Below are positions 13,102 to 27,705 of a DNA stretch of 64,000 nucleotides, piece after piece; position 1 is the stretch's first letter, and every line of letters starts with the position of its first letter. This stretch comes from Neocallimastix lanati (nom. inval.) (Eukaryota; Neocallimastigomycota; Neocallimastigomycetes; Neocallimastigales; Neocallimastigaceae): NCBI GenBank assembly GCA_016946835.1, contig JACVTC010000011.1, positions 82,501 to 146,500 of the forward strand, given 5' to 3'. The position numbers were made by a program, and so were the translations under genes. Below the pieces are notes generated by a model. It had not been told where the DNA came from. It saw only the letters and a program-made list of their open reading frames with translations, and made no database searches.

Positions 13102-13291
13102 TGTTAGAATATGTGAAATATAAAAAATAAGCTTCCAATGTATTGAAACATATTGTAATTTAAATAAGCATAAGCCACATTTTATTAATATAAAAGCATT
13201 TAAATTAGAAAAATAAAGTACTACTTTACTCTTTATCATAAATTATAATAATAAATAATTATAAATCATAAATTCTTGATTTTTAAAAACA
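13102..13291 (-). mobile_element. Solo LTR, diverged, same family as the 2394 element
   Basis: The 190-bp sequence starts TGTTAGAATATGTGAA and ends AACA, and is flanked by the 5-bp duplication ATTAT (13097-13101 and 13292-13296). It aligns over its length with the reverse complement of the 206-bp LTR at 2394, for example ATTAATATAAAAGCATTTAA and CTCTTTATCA. It is clearly older than the 2.4-kb element. A solo LTR of this kind arises by LTR-LTR recombination. Confidence 0.8.
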
Positions 13292-13296
13292 ATTAT

Positions 13297-15349
13297 AATA
13301 ATTAAAGTTAATAATAATAATATTTACATAATAATATTATATTATTATATAATTATATAATATAAGAATTTATAAATATTATTAACATTATTGTATACAT
13401 TACATAAAATAATTCATCAATACATTAATTTTTTATGGTTTTAATTAAAAAATGTATCAAACACTATTAATTAATTAGTATTACAATTTATATTTTTTAA
13501 CAATATATTATGAAACATTTTAATTATTAAATAAATATATATATACATGTTATTTATTATATTTGTATAAATAATAATAAAAGTTTGATTTTGATTATTA
13601 TGTAGTTATAATTAATATTATTATGGAGATGAAAAATGATATTAATTTAAAATATTATAAATAAACATATAAATAAATATTTAATAAATAATTTAAAATA
13701 AAAACTTAAGTAGATTAAAATTTCGCTTTGTACTTTATATTTAGTATTTTAATAATAGTATTTTACCAATATTAAAATTTATATTTTATAATATTTTAAA
13801 TATTTAAATTATTAAATTTAATTAAGTTCAATTTTTTTTTATTTTTTTGTGGTAACATTTAAAATTTGATGTTTTAATACAAATCTTCTACGTAATAATA
13901 ACATTATGTACATTACATATTTAACAAAATTAATTAAAATTAATTAAATATATTATATTGCAATATATGTAATAATATGTTAAATCATTATATTGAAATA
14001 AAATAAACAAAACAAAACAAACAAAAAAAAAAAAATTTTCAATTAAAATAATAAAATATATAATTATTTATTTAAATGAATATTTGGGTTGAAAGTATAA
14101 AAAAAGGAGAATACTTTTTAAAATTTATGTAATATATTATTATTCTTTTTATTATTATGATTTCATCTCAAAAAAAGAAATGAAGAAATAATATTAATTC
14201 ATTATTATTAATATTATTAATATGAAGTTAATTAATATATATCAAAATATCATATATATGTTTTAATCCATGATTAATAAAAATATATCTTATATTTTAT
14301 TATAAATTCTTTTTTTATTAATTTTATAATTATTAAAGTTTTAATTATTTTTTATTGACTAATTTTCTAATTAAAATTTGTTTTGTCTATTAAAAAAAAA
14401 ATTTTTTTAAATAAATAAAAAAAAAAAATTTTTTTTTTTTAAAGTTTTATCAATTTGGTTTATTATTCTCCAATTTTTACATTTTGTAGTTAATTGTTTT
14501 AAGATTCTTTCTTTTCATTTCTTTTCTTACCTTTCTTTATTTTTTTTTTAAATTAATAATTAAAAAAAAAAATACAGAAGGAGGAAGATACAAAAGGAAA
14601 ATTGAAATATTAAACTGTTAAAAAAAAAAAAAAAAAAAGAAATTATAAAAATTATATTTTATGTAGAAGATTAAAAATATATAATACAGATTTTAATTAA
14701 TATTATAGATTATATATATTTTTAATATTTACATTTTTAAACAAATTGATATTAAAATTAATATTATTGAAAAAATAATACTTAAAAAAACATTTAAAAA
14801 AAGAAACCAAATTACGAAATAAGAATAAATAAAAAATATTTAATAATAATAATATTAGATAATAATAATAGTAATAAATAATAATAATAATTTAGTTTAA
14901 AAATATACCAAATAAATGAGAAATTTTATTATGTATTATTTAAGAATTAATCATTTATTATAAAAAAAAAATATAAAAATAATAATAAATAAAATCAATA
15001 ATATATAAATAGATTTTTGAATTTATATACCAATATAATATAAAATATAATTTCAGGGTTAAATAAAATATAAATAAGTAATTTTATATTAACAATAAAT
15101 ATATTAATTTCAGAGATAGGAATTATATATTCTTTAATTATTCTTTAATTATAAGTAATAAAATATAATTATGTAGTTAATTTATAATTCAGAATATATT
15201 ATAAAACAACAAAGCAAAACAAAATTAAACAAATATAATTATATAATATTATCAAATATAAAGGTTTTATTTATATATAAATTTTCTTTTTTTTTTTTTA
15301 AACATTTAATATTTCAATTTTATTTAAATAATAGTAATAAAGCATAAAA
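13297..15349. other. AT-rich intergenic DNA upstream of nudE
   Basis: Homopolymer runs and AT-rich DNA only. No coding-like segment found on either strand. Confidence 0.65.
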
Positions 15350-17589
15350 ATGGAAGACATTAAGTATGTATTGTTGATGAATTGAAAATTATTAATTTAG
15401 AAATTATTTATAAATTTCACTAAATAAATTAATAATATAAATTAAATAAAATATTATATAGTGCTTTAAAGGAAGAATTAGAAATGTGGAAAAGTCGTGC
15501 CGAGGAATATAGAAGTGATTTGGAAGAATATCAACAACAATCTTTGGAGTATGAAAGTGAAATGGAGCAAGAAATTAATGATTTAAAACAGAGAAATAAT
15601 GATTATGCTTATGAATTGAGCGAATTAAAAGTAAATATTTAAACAACTTATATGTTTTCATGTGTATTTTAATATAATTTTTATAATATAGTTATATTAT
15701 TATTTGAATAATTTATTATAATTAGGAAAAATTTCGTGAACTACATGTAAAATCGAATGAGACATGCTTAAATTATCAAAATGAACTTGACCGTTTAAAG
15801 AAAATTAATGAACAAAAACGTACAAGAGAAAGAGAGTTAGAAATAGTGAATGATGAATTAGAAAGAAAAATAAGGTAGAATATCATTTGGAGTTATTTCA
15901 TCATTTCTAATTTTTAATAGTAGAAAAATTTCATTAATATTTGAATATATTATGTATTATTAATAGAATTACAGGGTCAACTTGTCAGGACTTAAAAGTT
16001 AAGTATAATCAATTATTAGAAAGGAATGTTTATTTACAGCAAGAAGTTGAAAATAAAATGGAATTAACAGTAACAATTCAAAGATTAAAAGACGAATTAA
16101 AAGGTATTAAATGTATTATTGAATAAATTAATTCAGAAAGTTATTAATAATGTTTTAAATGAATATATATGTATTAATTTAATTTATTTATAAAATAAAG
16201 ATTCAAATATTGAATTAGCTGTATTAAGATCAAAACTAAATAATACCAACAATACTATTATAGAAACAATAACACCATTACAAACACCATCTCCAAAGAA
16301 ATCTCTAACACCAGTATCATCGTGTTCTACAATTTATAATTATGATTATAATCAAGATAACGAAAATAATATAAATACTTCACCAATGTCTACTCCAACC
16401 ATGACGCCTTCAACTATGAATGATGATTTTGATGTTCAAAGTCAAATATACTCATCAGATGATATGATAAAAGAAAATAATATAAGCAATATAGGTCATG
16501 GATTAATGATATTTAGATCAAATACAACAGCTATTAGTAAAAAATCATTATTAATGCTACAAGAATTTTTGGAAAGAGCAAAGGTTTACATTAATAAAAA
16601 TTTATATAATTTATTTTATACTTTAATATTTTTTTTTTCCCTTTTAAAGAAAATTAAACGTTCAAATAAAAAACAAAATGATAATGAAGAATCAAAAAAA
16701 ATTGAACATTTAAAACTTTTAAATTTAAAAGAAGAATAAAAAAAATAAAAGGATAAATAAATTAATATATATATATAAATTAATCATTTTTATTTTATTT
16801 AATGAGATAAATCAATATTAACAAGTAAAAAATTTTGAACAATAAAATAATTAATAAAAAAGAAAAAATAATAAATTTAATATATATACTTTTATATAAT
16901 GAATTATAATTTATATTATATAATAATATAAAAAAAAAAAAAAAAAAAAAAAAATCAAATAACTAAATAAATTAATAAACAAAAAATAAAAAAATGAAAC
17001 CAACCAACCAAACAAACAAAAAGAAGCAAAAGCAAAATCATAAACAAAACAAGAAAAAAACTGAATATAAAAACAGAACAAGAAAATGAATGAATAAATG
17101 AATAAATAAATAAATAAAAAAAGAAAGTAAAAAACAAAAAACAAAAAACAAAAAATACAAATAAAAATTATAATCATGAAAGATTTAATTATATAAGAAA
17201 TTTATTATTATTTTTTTTTTTTTTTAAAAAAAAAAAGAAAAAGAAAAATAAAATTATGATAAAGAGAATATTTCTTCCTCCTTTTTTTTTTTTTTTTTTT
17301 TAATTTTTATATATATTTTTTATTTTTATTACTATTTTATAAAAATTAAATATAGTTTTTACTGATAATAAAATTTAGTAAAATTTATATATTAATAAAA
17401 AAAAAAAAATAAGGAATCATAGATAATGAAATTAAATAGTTAAATAGTTAAATATAAATTTATAATATATATATATTATTAGTTCATAAAAAGTATTTAA
17501 AATAATATATACATATTTTTAAATATGTTAAAATGTTTATTTTTTATTTTATTTTATTTTATTTTTTATGAAATATACCTATTTTATTA

Positions 17590-17663
<74 letters not shown>

Positions 17664-17721
17664 AAAAAAATATTATTATATTAACAAAATTTTAATATAT
17701 TTATAATATATATTAAATATA

Positions 17722-17767
<46 letters not shown>

Positions 17768-17830
17768 TTAGAAATGAAAATAGCAAGTGCAAGAAGTACT
17801 TTAGTTCATGCTAATGAATTATCTTCATGA
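15350..17830 (+). CDS. nudE: NudE/NDEL1-type dynein regulator, coiled-coil protein
   Basis: NudE proteins bind Lis1 and cytoplasmic dynein and act in nuclear migration and spindle function. Exons: 15350-15363, 15462-15630, 15726-15874, 15967-16103, 16201-16583, and a proposed terminal exon 17765-17830; phases agree and give 305 residues. The N-terminal half is one long coiled coil: EELEMWKSRAEEYRSDLEEY, ELDRLKKINEQKRTRERELE, and the family hallmark NQLLERNVYLQQEVENK followed by QRLKDELK. A Ser/Thr/Asn-rich linker follows. The terminal exon SLEMKIASARSTLVHANELS resembles the short C-terminal helix seen at the end of NUDE/NDE1 proteins and requires a 1181-nt intron full of poly(T)/poly(A). A second possible end at 16650-16739 is listed separately. 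Family confidence is high; the choice of last exon is less sure. Confidence 0.82.
16650..16739 (+). other. nudE: Alternative last exon or retained-intron end of nudE
   Basis: The frame of the 16201 exon stays open through a 66-nt candidate intron (GTTTAC at 16584, CTTTTAAAG ending 16649), whose length is a multiple of three, into a Lys-rich tail KIKRSNKKQN...LNLKEE and TAA. Splicing here would give 313 residues. It lacks the family-like terminal helix encoded at 17765, so it is either an alternative isoform or a chance frame. Confidence 0.4.
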
Positions 17831-18615
17831 AACTATATTTAAAATTTACCCTCTTTTTTATATATATACAATCTTTCAAATGAATTATTATCTTTCATAA
17901 AACATCAAATTTTTATTTATTTGTTATATATATATATATATATTTTATTTATAATAACTAATCATTAATTTTGTATGACAAATAATGCATTAATAACATC
18001 AATCATATCATATTTATATATTAATATTTCTTAAAAAATATTAAATTATGAACCATTTTACAAAAAGAAACATTTACTACTAAGTTAAAATAATAAAAAA
18101 AAAAATTTAATTTTAATACAAAGAAAAAAATAATTAAATAAAAGATTTTAAAAAAAATAAATATTAAAATTTATATGTTTAATTTAAATATATATATATA
18201 CATAATGAATTTTTCTTTAAATGTTAAAAAAAAAAAAAAAAAAAAGAAAAGAAAAGAATTTTTTTGTTTCAAATTGATAAATAATTATATAAATTAATAA
18301 TTTGTTTATAAATATGTATTATTATTATTTTCTATAATGAAAATATATTAACAAATTGATATGCAATTTCAAACAGTAAAATAATAATAGTAGTAATGAA
18401 TAATACTAAATATTATTAATTTAAAATTAAAAACAATGTAGAATAATTTATTAAAAAAAAAAAAAAAAAAAGATAATAATAAAAACAGGGTATAAAAACT
18501 ATTAATATTTTTATTTTTAATTAATATAATTCAAAATAAAAGTAATTGAGTATATATAATATATTTATTTATTTCATCTAAAAAAGTAATATATTTATTA
18601 TACTAAAATAATAAT

Positions 18616-18650
<35 letters not shown>

Positions 18651-19448
18651 AAACATGATTTTTTTTTTTTTTAATTTTTGGTAAAGCATGTCATTTTTTT
18701 TAAAAAAATTTTTTATTTAAAAAATAAATTAAAAATTATCAAAAATGTATATTTAACCAAATAAGGCATTTATTATATGTTAAAAATTTTAAAGTTTTAT
18801 CAAGATTACCACAAATAAAATTAGATGAAAAAAAAAAAATTAGTAAATATATAATGTGATAAAATTATGTAATTTTGATATGCTTTTAACGAAATATTAC
18901 ATTTTTAATTAATATAAATTTATTATATATAGAATTTTATTAAAAACTTGTTAATATATCGATTTATATATGTTATATATATAAATATTTTAGAGGATAA
19001 ATAATATATTTATATAATAAATATTTATATTTTTTTTATATTTAGAAATTATTTTATTTTAATAAAGTATCTTTTATTATATGATAATTATTGATATATT
19101 AACAATAATATATATTATTATTAATAATGTATATCATTGTAGTATATCAAAATTTTTTTTTAAAAGTTTTTAAAAATTAATATTATAAATAATTTCTGAA
19201 TCTATTGTGAAAGCTATGTTTTAAAACAAAGAAATTCATTTTTTTTTTCTACAGAATCAGAATTAAACAATCCAAAGTTTTAAATACTTTATAACCATTA
19301 CTTATAATACTATCCTTAATTTTAACATTGAATTTATGAATATTATTAATTTAACAATAATGACATATAATAAATTAAAATTTCAAAAATTTACTCTTAT
19401 TACATCAAGTAATTGATCATTGGATAAGTTTTTTTTTTTTTTTTTTAA
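17831..19448. other. AT-rich intergenic DNA
   Basis: Poly(A), poly(T) and (TA)n tracts. No gene or structured island seen. Confidence 0.65.
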
Positions 19449-19797
19449 TTAAGCTTCATCATAACTGTAATTTATAAAAAAAAAAAAATACAAAAAATAT
19501 CTATTTTCAAAAAATTCTTCCATGTACATTGAAGCTACTATCATTAAAAGCACCTAAAAAAAAAAAAAAATAAACAACAAAAAATTGATGTAATATTAAA
19601 TAAGTTATTTAATTTCTGTGGTTATCATCGTGGATTTGATTATCATTATTATTCCTACTTTCATCTAGCAACTTGAATTTATTATTATTATCAAGTAATT
19701 GACTTTCATTAGTATTATTAATTATTAGGTAAATGTCATCATCATCATTCTCACTATTAGTTCTATCCATCAGAATTATTGCTAAAAAGTTGAGCAC
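19449..19797 (-). other. Possible 3' exons of an unrecognised minus-strand gene, perhaps a remnant
   Basis: At 19797 an AG acceptor is followed by an open frame: a short hydrophobic stretch (VLNFLAIILMD), then an Asp/Asn-rich tail and a stop at 19609. Further on, a second acceptor leads to GTG-CTT at 19553 (VLLMIVASI), a donor GTACAT at 19527, and an acceptor at 19465 giving YDEA and a stop at 19449. Both pieces look like membrane-helix ends followed by tails, so two alternative gene ends or a small duplication are possible. No upstream exons were identified. Weak. Confidence 0.25.
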
Positions 19798-22231
19798 CTA
19801 TTGAATTTGAAATATAATTAGTAGCTATATAAAGTTTTCTAATGTAATCCATAATAAGATTTTAGTATAGGGATATCCATTATCATATAATAAACTTTTA
19901 AATACATATATATTATAAAAAAGCATTAGATTATACAAAATTAGCAAAAAGATTGGTTTGATGAATTTTATATAAACTTTAAAATTTTTTACATTTATTT
20001 GATATTTTAAATTTATTACTATTATTACATGTATATACTATATATTATTTATAGTATGCTGATATATAATATTAGTTAATAATATTGAAACATTAATTTT
20101 ACACTATTAAGAATTATATATATATAATAAATAAGATTTATTAATAACTAATTCTATAATTTTTTTTTAATAATATTCTTTTTCTTATTATTGTTATTAT
20201 TATTATTATTTTTTTAATATTCATCCCATTTTTTTTATAATAAATAATAATTTTATATATCAATTGAACATTTGATATGTAATATGACATATAAATTTTA
20301 AATAATATAAGACAAATTTTAAAAAATTTGACTTTTATTATTTAACATTTTAGAACATTTGACTTTTCATTTTTGAGATAATTTTAAACTTTAATTTAAA
20401 ATTTTGTATAACAGAAAAAAAAAATTTTTTTATTTGCTTAAATATATATAAAGTAAATTTCATGTTTGAGCCAAATTCACAAAAGCATTTAGATAGCAAT
20501 AGCGATAGGAGCTTCGCCACTCCGATGAATAAATACTTTTTATAATTAATTTCATAACTCTACTGAATTATATTACTGTTATATAAAAAAAAAAAAAAAA
20601 AAAAAAAGAGATAAGAAACTCAGGTTTATGACCAAAAAAAATATTTTTTCAATTATAAAAAGTCAATTATTTCATCATTTATTGGGAAAATACTTTTTTT
20701 TTTATATTAACAATCTAACTATGTAAGACAAAATCAAATAATTGTATAACTCTAATCTATAAAACCAATATTGATTTAATCAATTAAGTAAACAATGAAT
20801 GATAATAATAATATACTACATTCCTATTGTTATTTTTGTAGTTAAATAATATAATTTTATTAATTTTTGTACAATATATTATTTATCCTTTCATTTATTA
20901 TATATATAATTTATATACGATTTTTTTTTCTTTTTTTTTGAAAATTTAAATAATTTTATTTGTTAAAATAAATTTAACAATAAGGAGAATATAGATAAAA
21001 AATATATATAATATTTTTATGTATATAATTGAATTATTTAATTTTTTATTTCTTTGAAAATTTAAAAGATGAAAAATAATTATTTAAGTAATAATTTGTA
21101 ATGTCATGTATATACTTAAAGACTATGTAATGTTATTAATTTTTTTTTTTTTTAATAACTTTGTAATGTTATTAGATTTTTTTTTTAATAAAAGTAACAT
21201 TTTAATAATATATTAAATTTGAATAATAAACCAAAATATGACAAATATATTCAATAGTAATTTTAGTAAATTTTTTTTACAAACTAGATGTAAATATATA
21301 TATAATTTATGATAATCAAAACTTAATTTTTTCCAAATAATTCTTATTAATACATGAACAGTTGTTTATATTTAATATAATCTTATTACAGAAAATTTAA
21401 AATAAATAGATAAATAAATAGATAATAAATAAACAAATGAATAATTTATTAATTTCATTAAAATTAGATTTTAAATTTTTAAAAATAATAAAATTTAATA
21501 CTATAATAAAAACTTAATTATATATTGTATTAATAATATAAAAGTTTAACAAAAATATTGAATAAAGTATTAATGCCATTTTATTTTATTATTTTTTTTA
21601 AAAATATCTTAGCACATTTAAATAGTCCAAAAATTTAATGTAATACAATAGATTATATTTCATAAATCCAAAAAAAACATTTTTGGTAAAAAAACTTATT
21701 ATTTCACGTGATAACATAAAACTAATGGAGAATTTATGAACTTCAATATTTACTCCACATTTTAATAATTATATTTATTTATTATTAAATACTTCATATC
21801 GATTAATGAAAAGTATTTCTTTGAATATTAATATTTAAAGTATTAAAATATAAAAATATAAAAAATATAAAAAATATATATACTACATAGCTTTTTTTTC
21901 ATAAATATATTAATGCTATATATATCATTAATAGATAATATCATTTTCCATTAATATAAATAAAGAAAGTTTTATTATAATTTATTTAAAATATGTCAAA
22001 ATAATTTCAATATTTAATCATAATTAGTAAATTAAAAATTAAATAAATATAATATTATAATAAAATGTAATTGTACAAAATCAAATAAAAATAAAAATTT
22101 TGAACAAAAATATTAAAAGTTTATTATGTAATAATATTTTAAAATTAAGGATAAATTAACAAATAATCATAAAAAAAAATAAATAAATATCATATATAAT
22201 ACTGGAAATTTGAAATTTGATATATAAATAA
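19798..22231. other. AT-rich DNA with one small GC island at about 20468-20530
   Basis: Mostly AT-rich DNA. The island holds TTTGAGCCAAA and, on the minus strand, GGAGTGGCGAAGCTCC, which can form a small hairpin and shares GGCGAAGCT with the SINE-like element at 4353-4786. It is too short to classify. Confidence 0.4.
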
Positions 22232-22466
22232 CAAATAATAAATAATAAATAATAAATAATAAATAATAAATAATAAATAATAAATAATAAATAATAAATA
22301 ATTGAATAATTAATAATAAATAATATATAATAAATAATAAATAATAAATAATAAATAATAAATAATAAATAATAAATAATAAATAATAAATAATAAATAA
22401 TAAATAATAAATAATAAATAATAAATAATAAATAATAAATAATAAATAATAAATAATAAATAATAA
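22232..22466. repeat. Satellite of the 7-mer AATAAAT
   Basis: About 30 units with one interruption near 22300-22318. Because 7 is not a multiple of 3 and no phase carries a stop on the minus strand, it creates a spurious Tyr/Leu/Ile-repeat frame. Confidence 0.95.
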
Positions 22467-24669
22467 AATAAATAATAAAATAAATAAATAAATAAATAAA
22501 TATATATATATATAAATAAATGAATAAATAAATATATATATAAGAATAAAAAAATAGAATTGGGAAATAGAATAATAGAATATTTTATATATAAAATTTT
22601 TTTTAAATAATAAGAAATAAAGAAATAATAAAATACATTATGCTCCCTAATGATTAGCAAATAATATAAAATAAATTATATTTACTATTAATAATTCTAT
22701 TTAATAATATTAAAATATATAAAATAAGATTACCTATATATTACAATTTATTGAATATATATAGAATAATTTATAATCTTAAAATTTCTTATTTAAAAAG
22801 GATATTAATTTACTTTTTATAATTATGATAATTATATGTTTTATATATAAAAATAAATTTATTTTTTTATTTATTTAAGAATTTAAAGGATAAATATAGA
22901 ATTATATGAGAATATTTATTAAATATATTACAATATAAAATATATATTGATTTATCTTTTAGATAATTATTTAAAAACAATATATTATATTTTATATATA
23001 TTCTTTATATACATTATTAAATATGCTTAATAATTATATAATTATTTAAATGTATTGAATTAAAGTATTATAAAATATATTATTAATAAAACAATAAATA
23101 CAAGAGTAATTACTATTAATATTCGTTATTTTTATAAATTAATTAATGTATATACTTTTAGAAAATTATAATTTATTAATAATTATAATTAAATATATTA
23201 TATTAATATATTAAGTTTAACAATAAAATTTTAAAATAAATTATAATAAATTTATAAAAATAATAATATACAAATATATAAGTGTTATTAAATTATAATT
23301 AATAATTATCCTTAAAAAATAGTAATTATAATATATCATAAATATTATATTATTAAATATTATAAAACACTAATAAATATTATTAAAATAACACTAATTA
23401 TATAATAAATAAATAATAAATAATAAAAATAATAATAATAAAAAAATAATAATAATAATAATATAATAATAATAATAATATTAAATAATAAAATAATTAT
23501 AAATAAATATATAAAAGAAAAAAAAGAAAAAATTTTTAATTCTTAAATAATATTGTATAATAATAATATTATACTTATTAAATATTTATTAAATAATATA
23601 TTAAAAAATAAATAAATTTTTTATAAAAAAATTTTTTTATAGTATTATTTTTTTTATTGTTAAAAATAAAAAAAAAAAAAAAAAAAAAACAAAAAAAAAA
23701 AAATAAATAAAAAATAAATTACACTCTTTATTTAAAGAAAATATAGGTAATTGTTATTGAAAATAATTACATATAGCAAAATATCAATATATATCTATTG
23801 TATATAAATTATTATTATTGAAAAATAATATCAAAACAAGTAAATACAACATCAAAATAAAATAATCGTAATTAAATAGTTGTTCCATCAAAAATAAATA
23901 AATCAAGATCTTTATAATTTTACTGTAATAAATAATAAAAATATCAAACAGAAAAAGAAAAAAAAAGAAAGAATTAAACAAATGAATAGATTAATATATA
24001 AATAAACAGATAAATAAAAAAATGAAGCAAATAAACAAAGAATAAAAAAAATAGTTATAAAAAAATAAACAATACAATAGAAAGATTAATTAAAAAATAA
24101 ATAAGGATCAATATAATAAACAAAAATAAAAAAAAATAGTTAGAGAACAATTTATTTTATTAAGAAAATATGATAAAATATAATTGTGAATAAAATGTTT
24201 TGAATAAAAGAAAAAGGAATGAACAAAAGGAAAAGAATAAATAAACAAAATATATAAAATAGTATAAAAGTATAATCAATACAATAATATTCCACAAATA
24301 GTAAACAAATAAAATAGATATATGCAGAAAAATTTTTAATAAATATTTCTTTAAAATAAAAAATTTGATATGTAAATAATAACGAAGATAATAAATGTTA
24401 TAATATTTAGAATTTCATACGTAAACTATAAATATATAAATAAAAATAGAAATGGAAAATAGAAAAATATAGATAAAAAAATGATAGATTAACGAAAGAT
24501 TATAAAAGGACATCGAAGAAGTTTATAATAAAATTAGTAGATAATAAATAAGCATATAATAAAAATAAAAATAGATTAAAATGTAAACAAATATTTAATA
24601 ATAAATAGAAAGTAGAATTATTAATTTAAACAACTATTTTTATAAAAATAAACAAACAATAGATTCAGA
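22467..24669. other. AT-rich intergenic DNA upstream of Rho1
   Basis: Almost only A and T to about 23700, then A-rich DNA with scattered G and C up to the Rho1 start, probably 5' leader and promoter. No ORF supported. Confidence 0.6.
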
Positions 24670-25567
24670 ATGTCTGAGATTCGTCGAAAATTAGTTATTG
24701 TAGGTGATGGTGCTTGTGGTAAAACTTGTCTTTTAATTGTTTTCTCCAAGGGTACTTTCCCAGAAGTAAGTATTTTGTAAAATATAAATATGAAAATTTT
24801 AAAATAAGAAAGAAAATAAACGGTAAGAATAATTTTTTAATATTTTTTATCTTTTAAATACATATTCATAAAAAATAAAAAAGGTTTACGTACCAACTGT
24901 TTTTGAAAATTATGTTGCTGATGTTGAAGTTGATGGAAAACATGTCGAATTAGCCTTGTGGGATACTGCTGGTAAATAAAATATTTTATAATAAAGAATA
25001 TGTATAATAAATAAAATGAAGTATTATAATGTTTTAAATAAAATAATGAAATTAATTTATTTTTTTATAAAAATTATGATAAATGACAAATAGGACAAGA
25101 AGATTATGATCGTTTACGTCCACTTTCATATCCAGATTCTCATGTTATTTTAATATGCTTTTCTGTCGATTCACCAGATAGTTTGGATAATGTTACCTCT
25201 AAATGGGTTTCAGAAGTTTATCACTTCTGCGCTGGTTTACCAATTATTCTTGTTGGATGTAAGAAAGATTTAAGAAACAACAGTGCTGTTATTGAAGAAT
25301 TAAAGAAAGTTCATCAAAAACCAGTTACCTATGAAGAAGTAAGTAGAAAGTATTTTTTGTAAAAAATTAATAATGAGTAATATTAAAATATATGATAATA
25401 AATTTTAGGGTAAGGCTGTTGCTGATCAAATTGGTGCTTACACATACATGGAATGTTCTGCTAGAGAAAGAGACGGTGTAAATGAAGTTTTTGAATGTGC
25501 TACCAGAGCCGCCTTAACTGTACGAGGTGGCAAGAGGAATAAGAAGTCCACTTGTATACTATTATAG
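24670..25567 (+). CDS. RHO1: Rho1-type small GTPase, 4 exons
   Basis: A membrane-anchored GTP switch controlling actin, cell-wall synthesis and the protein kinase C pathway in fungi. Exons 24670-24765, 24884-24971, 25094-25338 and 25409-25567 join in phase to 195 residues, the usual Rho length. P-loop GDGACGKT at 12-19, effector loop YVPTVFENY at 34-42, switch [20 protein letters not shown]4 VGCKKDLR, Rho insert around [15 protein letters not shown]5 CSAR, a basic tail KRNKKS and a C-terminal CILL box that predicts geranylgeranylation. The effector loop and tail fit Rho1/RhoA rather than Cdc42 or Rac. Confidence 0.95.
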
Positions 25568-26022
25568 GCAATATAATTTTAACAAAAATTATATTTTTTA
25601 TTTTACTGAAAAATTGAATTGATAAAAAAATACTAAAAAAGTATAACAATTTTTTTTTTTTTAAAAAAGAAATTAAAATAATATAACAAAAGATATATAA
25701 TTATTTAGTTGATAAAATATATATTATAAACTTTTTTATTTTTTTTAAAAGAAAAGTTAAATAAAACATCAATTTATAAAAAAGATTTAACCTAAAAAAA
25801 AAAAAAAACAAGTTTTACTAAAAATAAAGTAAAATAAATAAAATTAATATTAATAAAAATGATAAAAAAAATTCATAAATAAATAAATAATTAAAAAAAA
25901 AAATAAATAAAATAAAATACATTTAATACAAAATAATATTAATAAATTAAATAAACAAAATAAACAATAGTATTGATATTAACGAAAAAAAAAAAAAAAT
26001 ATGAATATAAATAGAAATAGAA

Positions 26023-26060
<38 letters not shown>

Positions 26061-26812
26061 AAAAAAGAGAGAAAAAAATAATATTAAATAATTTATAAAA
26101 ATTCGTTTCCATCTAAATTATGAATATGGTGTTTTTTTTTTCTTTGATGTTAATATTAAATGAAATAAAAGGAGCTTTATTAAATGAAATAATTTTTTTG
26201 CGGCATTATTCAAAAATTTTTTTATAAAAAAAGAGTTAATATTAATAATGAAGTATAAAATATATTCTAATATTAAATAATTATAATAATTCAAATTAAT
26301 TTATTATTTACATGATTCTTTTTAGTTTTTCTTTTTTTATTTTTTTTTTAATTTTTTATAAATGTTTTAATTATTTCGAATAATTGATATTGAATAAATA
26401 TATATATATATATATTTATTTAAATATATTTAATTAAATAAATTTATAAAGTGGTCTTTTTATGTGATAGTGGCAATTATAATTGTTTATAAAGAATGAC
26501 AGAATGGACAAAAAAAAGTTAAAGAAGTCAAAGAATTTTTAATTTTATTAAAATAAAGATAAAAATAAAATATTGTAATAATAGAAATACAGTAATATAA
26601 TGTAATATAATATATTATAAAATAATATATAAAGATAATAAAATTTAATATAGAAATAAAATAGAATAGAATACAAAAAAAAAAAAAAAAAAAAAAGATA
26701 ATAAATAAAATAAATAAAATAAATAAATAAAGAAAATGAAGAATTAAAAATAATATTGATAATATATATATTATATAAAAGATTTATTTACGTCTTTTTA
26801 TATATATTGAGT

Positions 26813-26859
<47 letters not shown>

Positions 26860-26934
26860 AAATAAAAAATATATATATATATTTTTAAATAAATAATTCT
26901 TTATAATAGTGTTTATATATTTATTTATTAGTAC

Positions 26935-26969
<35 letters not shown>

Positions 26970-27674
26970 GAGATAATATATACTTTATGATAATATCATT
27001 TCTTATTATAAAAAATTTAATCCTTGTGTGTGTTGTAATTTTAAGTGTGTTTTATGGTATTACTTTTTCTTTTTAATACTAATTTTTTATAGTGAATTTA
27101 TTTATGATGTACTTTTTTGGGTAGTTTTTATAATATAAATATTAACATATAACACACATATATATATATAAACATAATTATACTTTCGTTGTTTTATATA
27201 ATTAACAAAAAAAAAAAAAAGAAAAAAAAAAAAAAAAAAAAAAAAAAAGGGTTTCCCATTTTGTATATTCAAACATTCTATTTCATTTCCATTTCACCTT
27301 ATATCTTACAAAAGGGAACATCATAATATTATTTATTATCTAAATAATCATTAATTATATATCATTTTTGTAAACCCATGAATATGAGTCATTCATATAA
27401 TATCACAAAAAACTATGCTATATAATTTTTTTTGTTATATAAGTCTAGATTAATCATAATTTGTAGTTTTTTTTAAAAAAAAAATTTTTTTTTTATTTTT
27501 ATAATTAAAATCCCATTATTTATATATTTATTTATATATCAATAAACAACTTTAAAATAAAATGAAAATATAAATAAAATAAAATAATTTCATTTAATAT
27601 TTTTTTTTTATTTAAAATAAAAAAAAAAAAAAAAAAAAGGAAAATATAAATAAATAAATAAATAAATAAAAAAA

Positions 27675-27705
<31 letters not shown>

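Noticed and set aside
16911-17177. Phe-rich minus-strand frames
   Set aside because: A-rich DNA of the nudE 3' region or intron read backwards; low complexity only.
22310-22660. Tyr/Leu/Ile-repeat open frame
   Set aside because: Encoded by the AATAAAT 7-mer satellite; no real protein.
24670-25567. Rac or Cdc42 instead of Rho1
   Set aside because: Effector loop [16 protein letters not shown] and the CILL tail are Rho1/RhoA-like.
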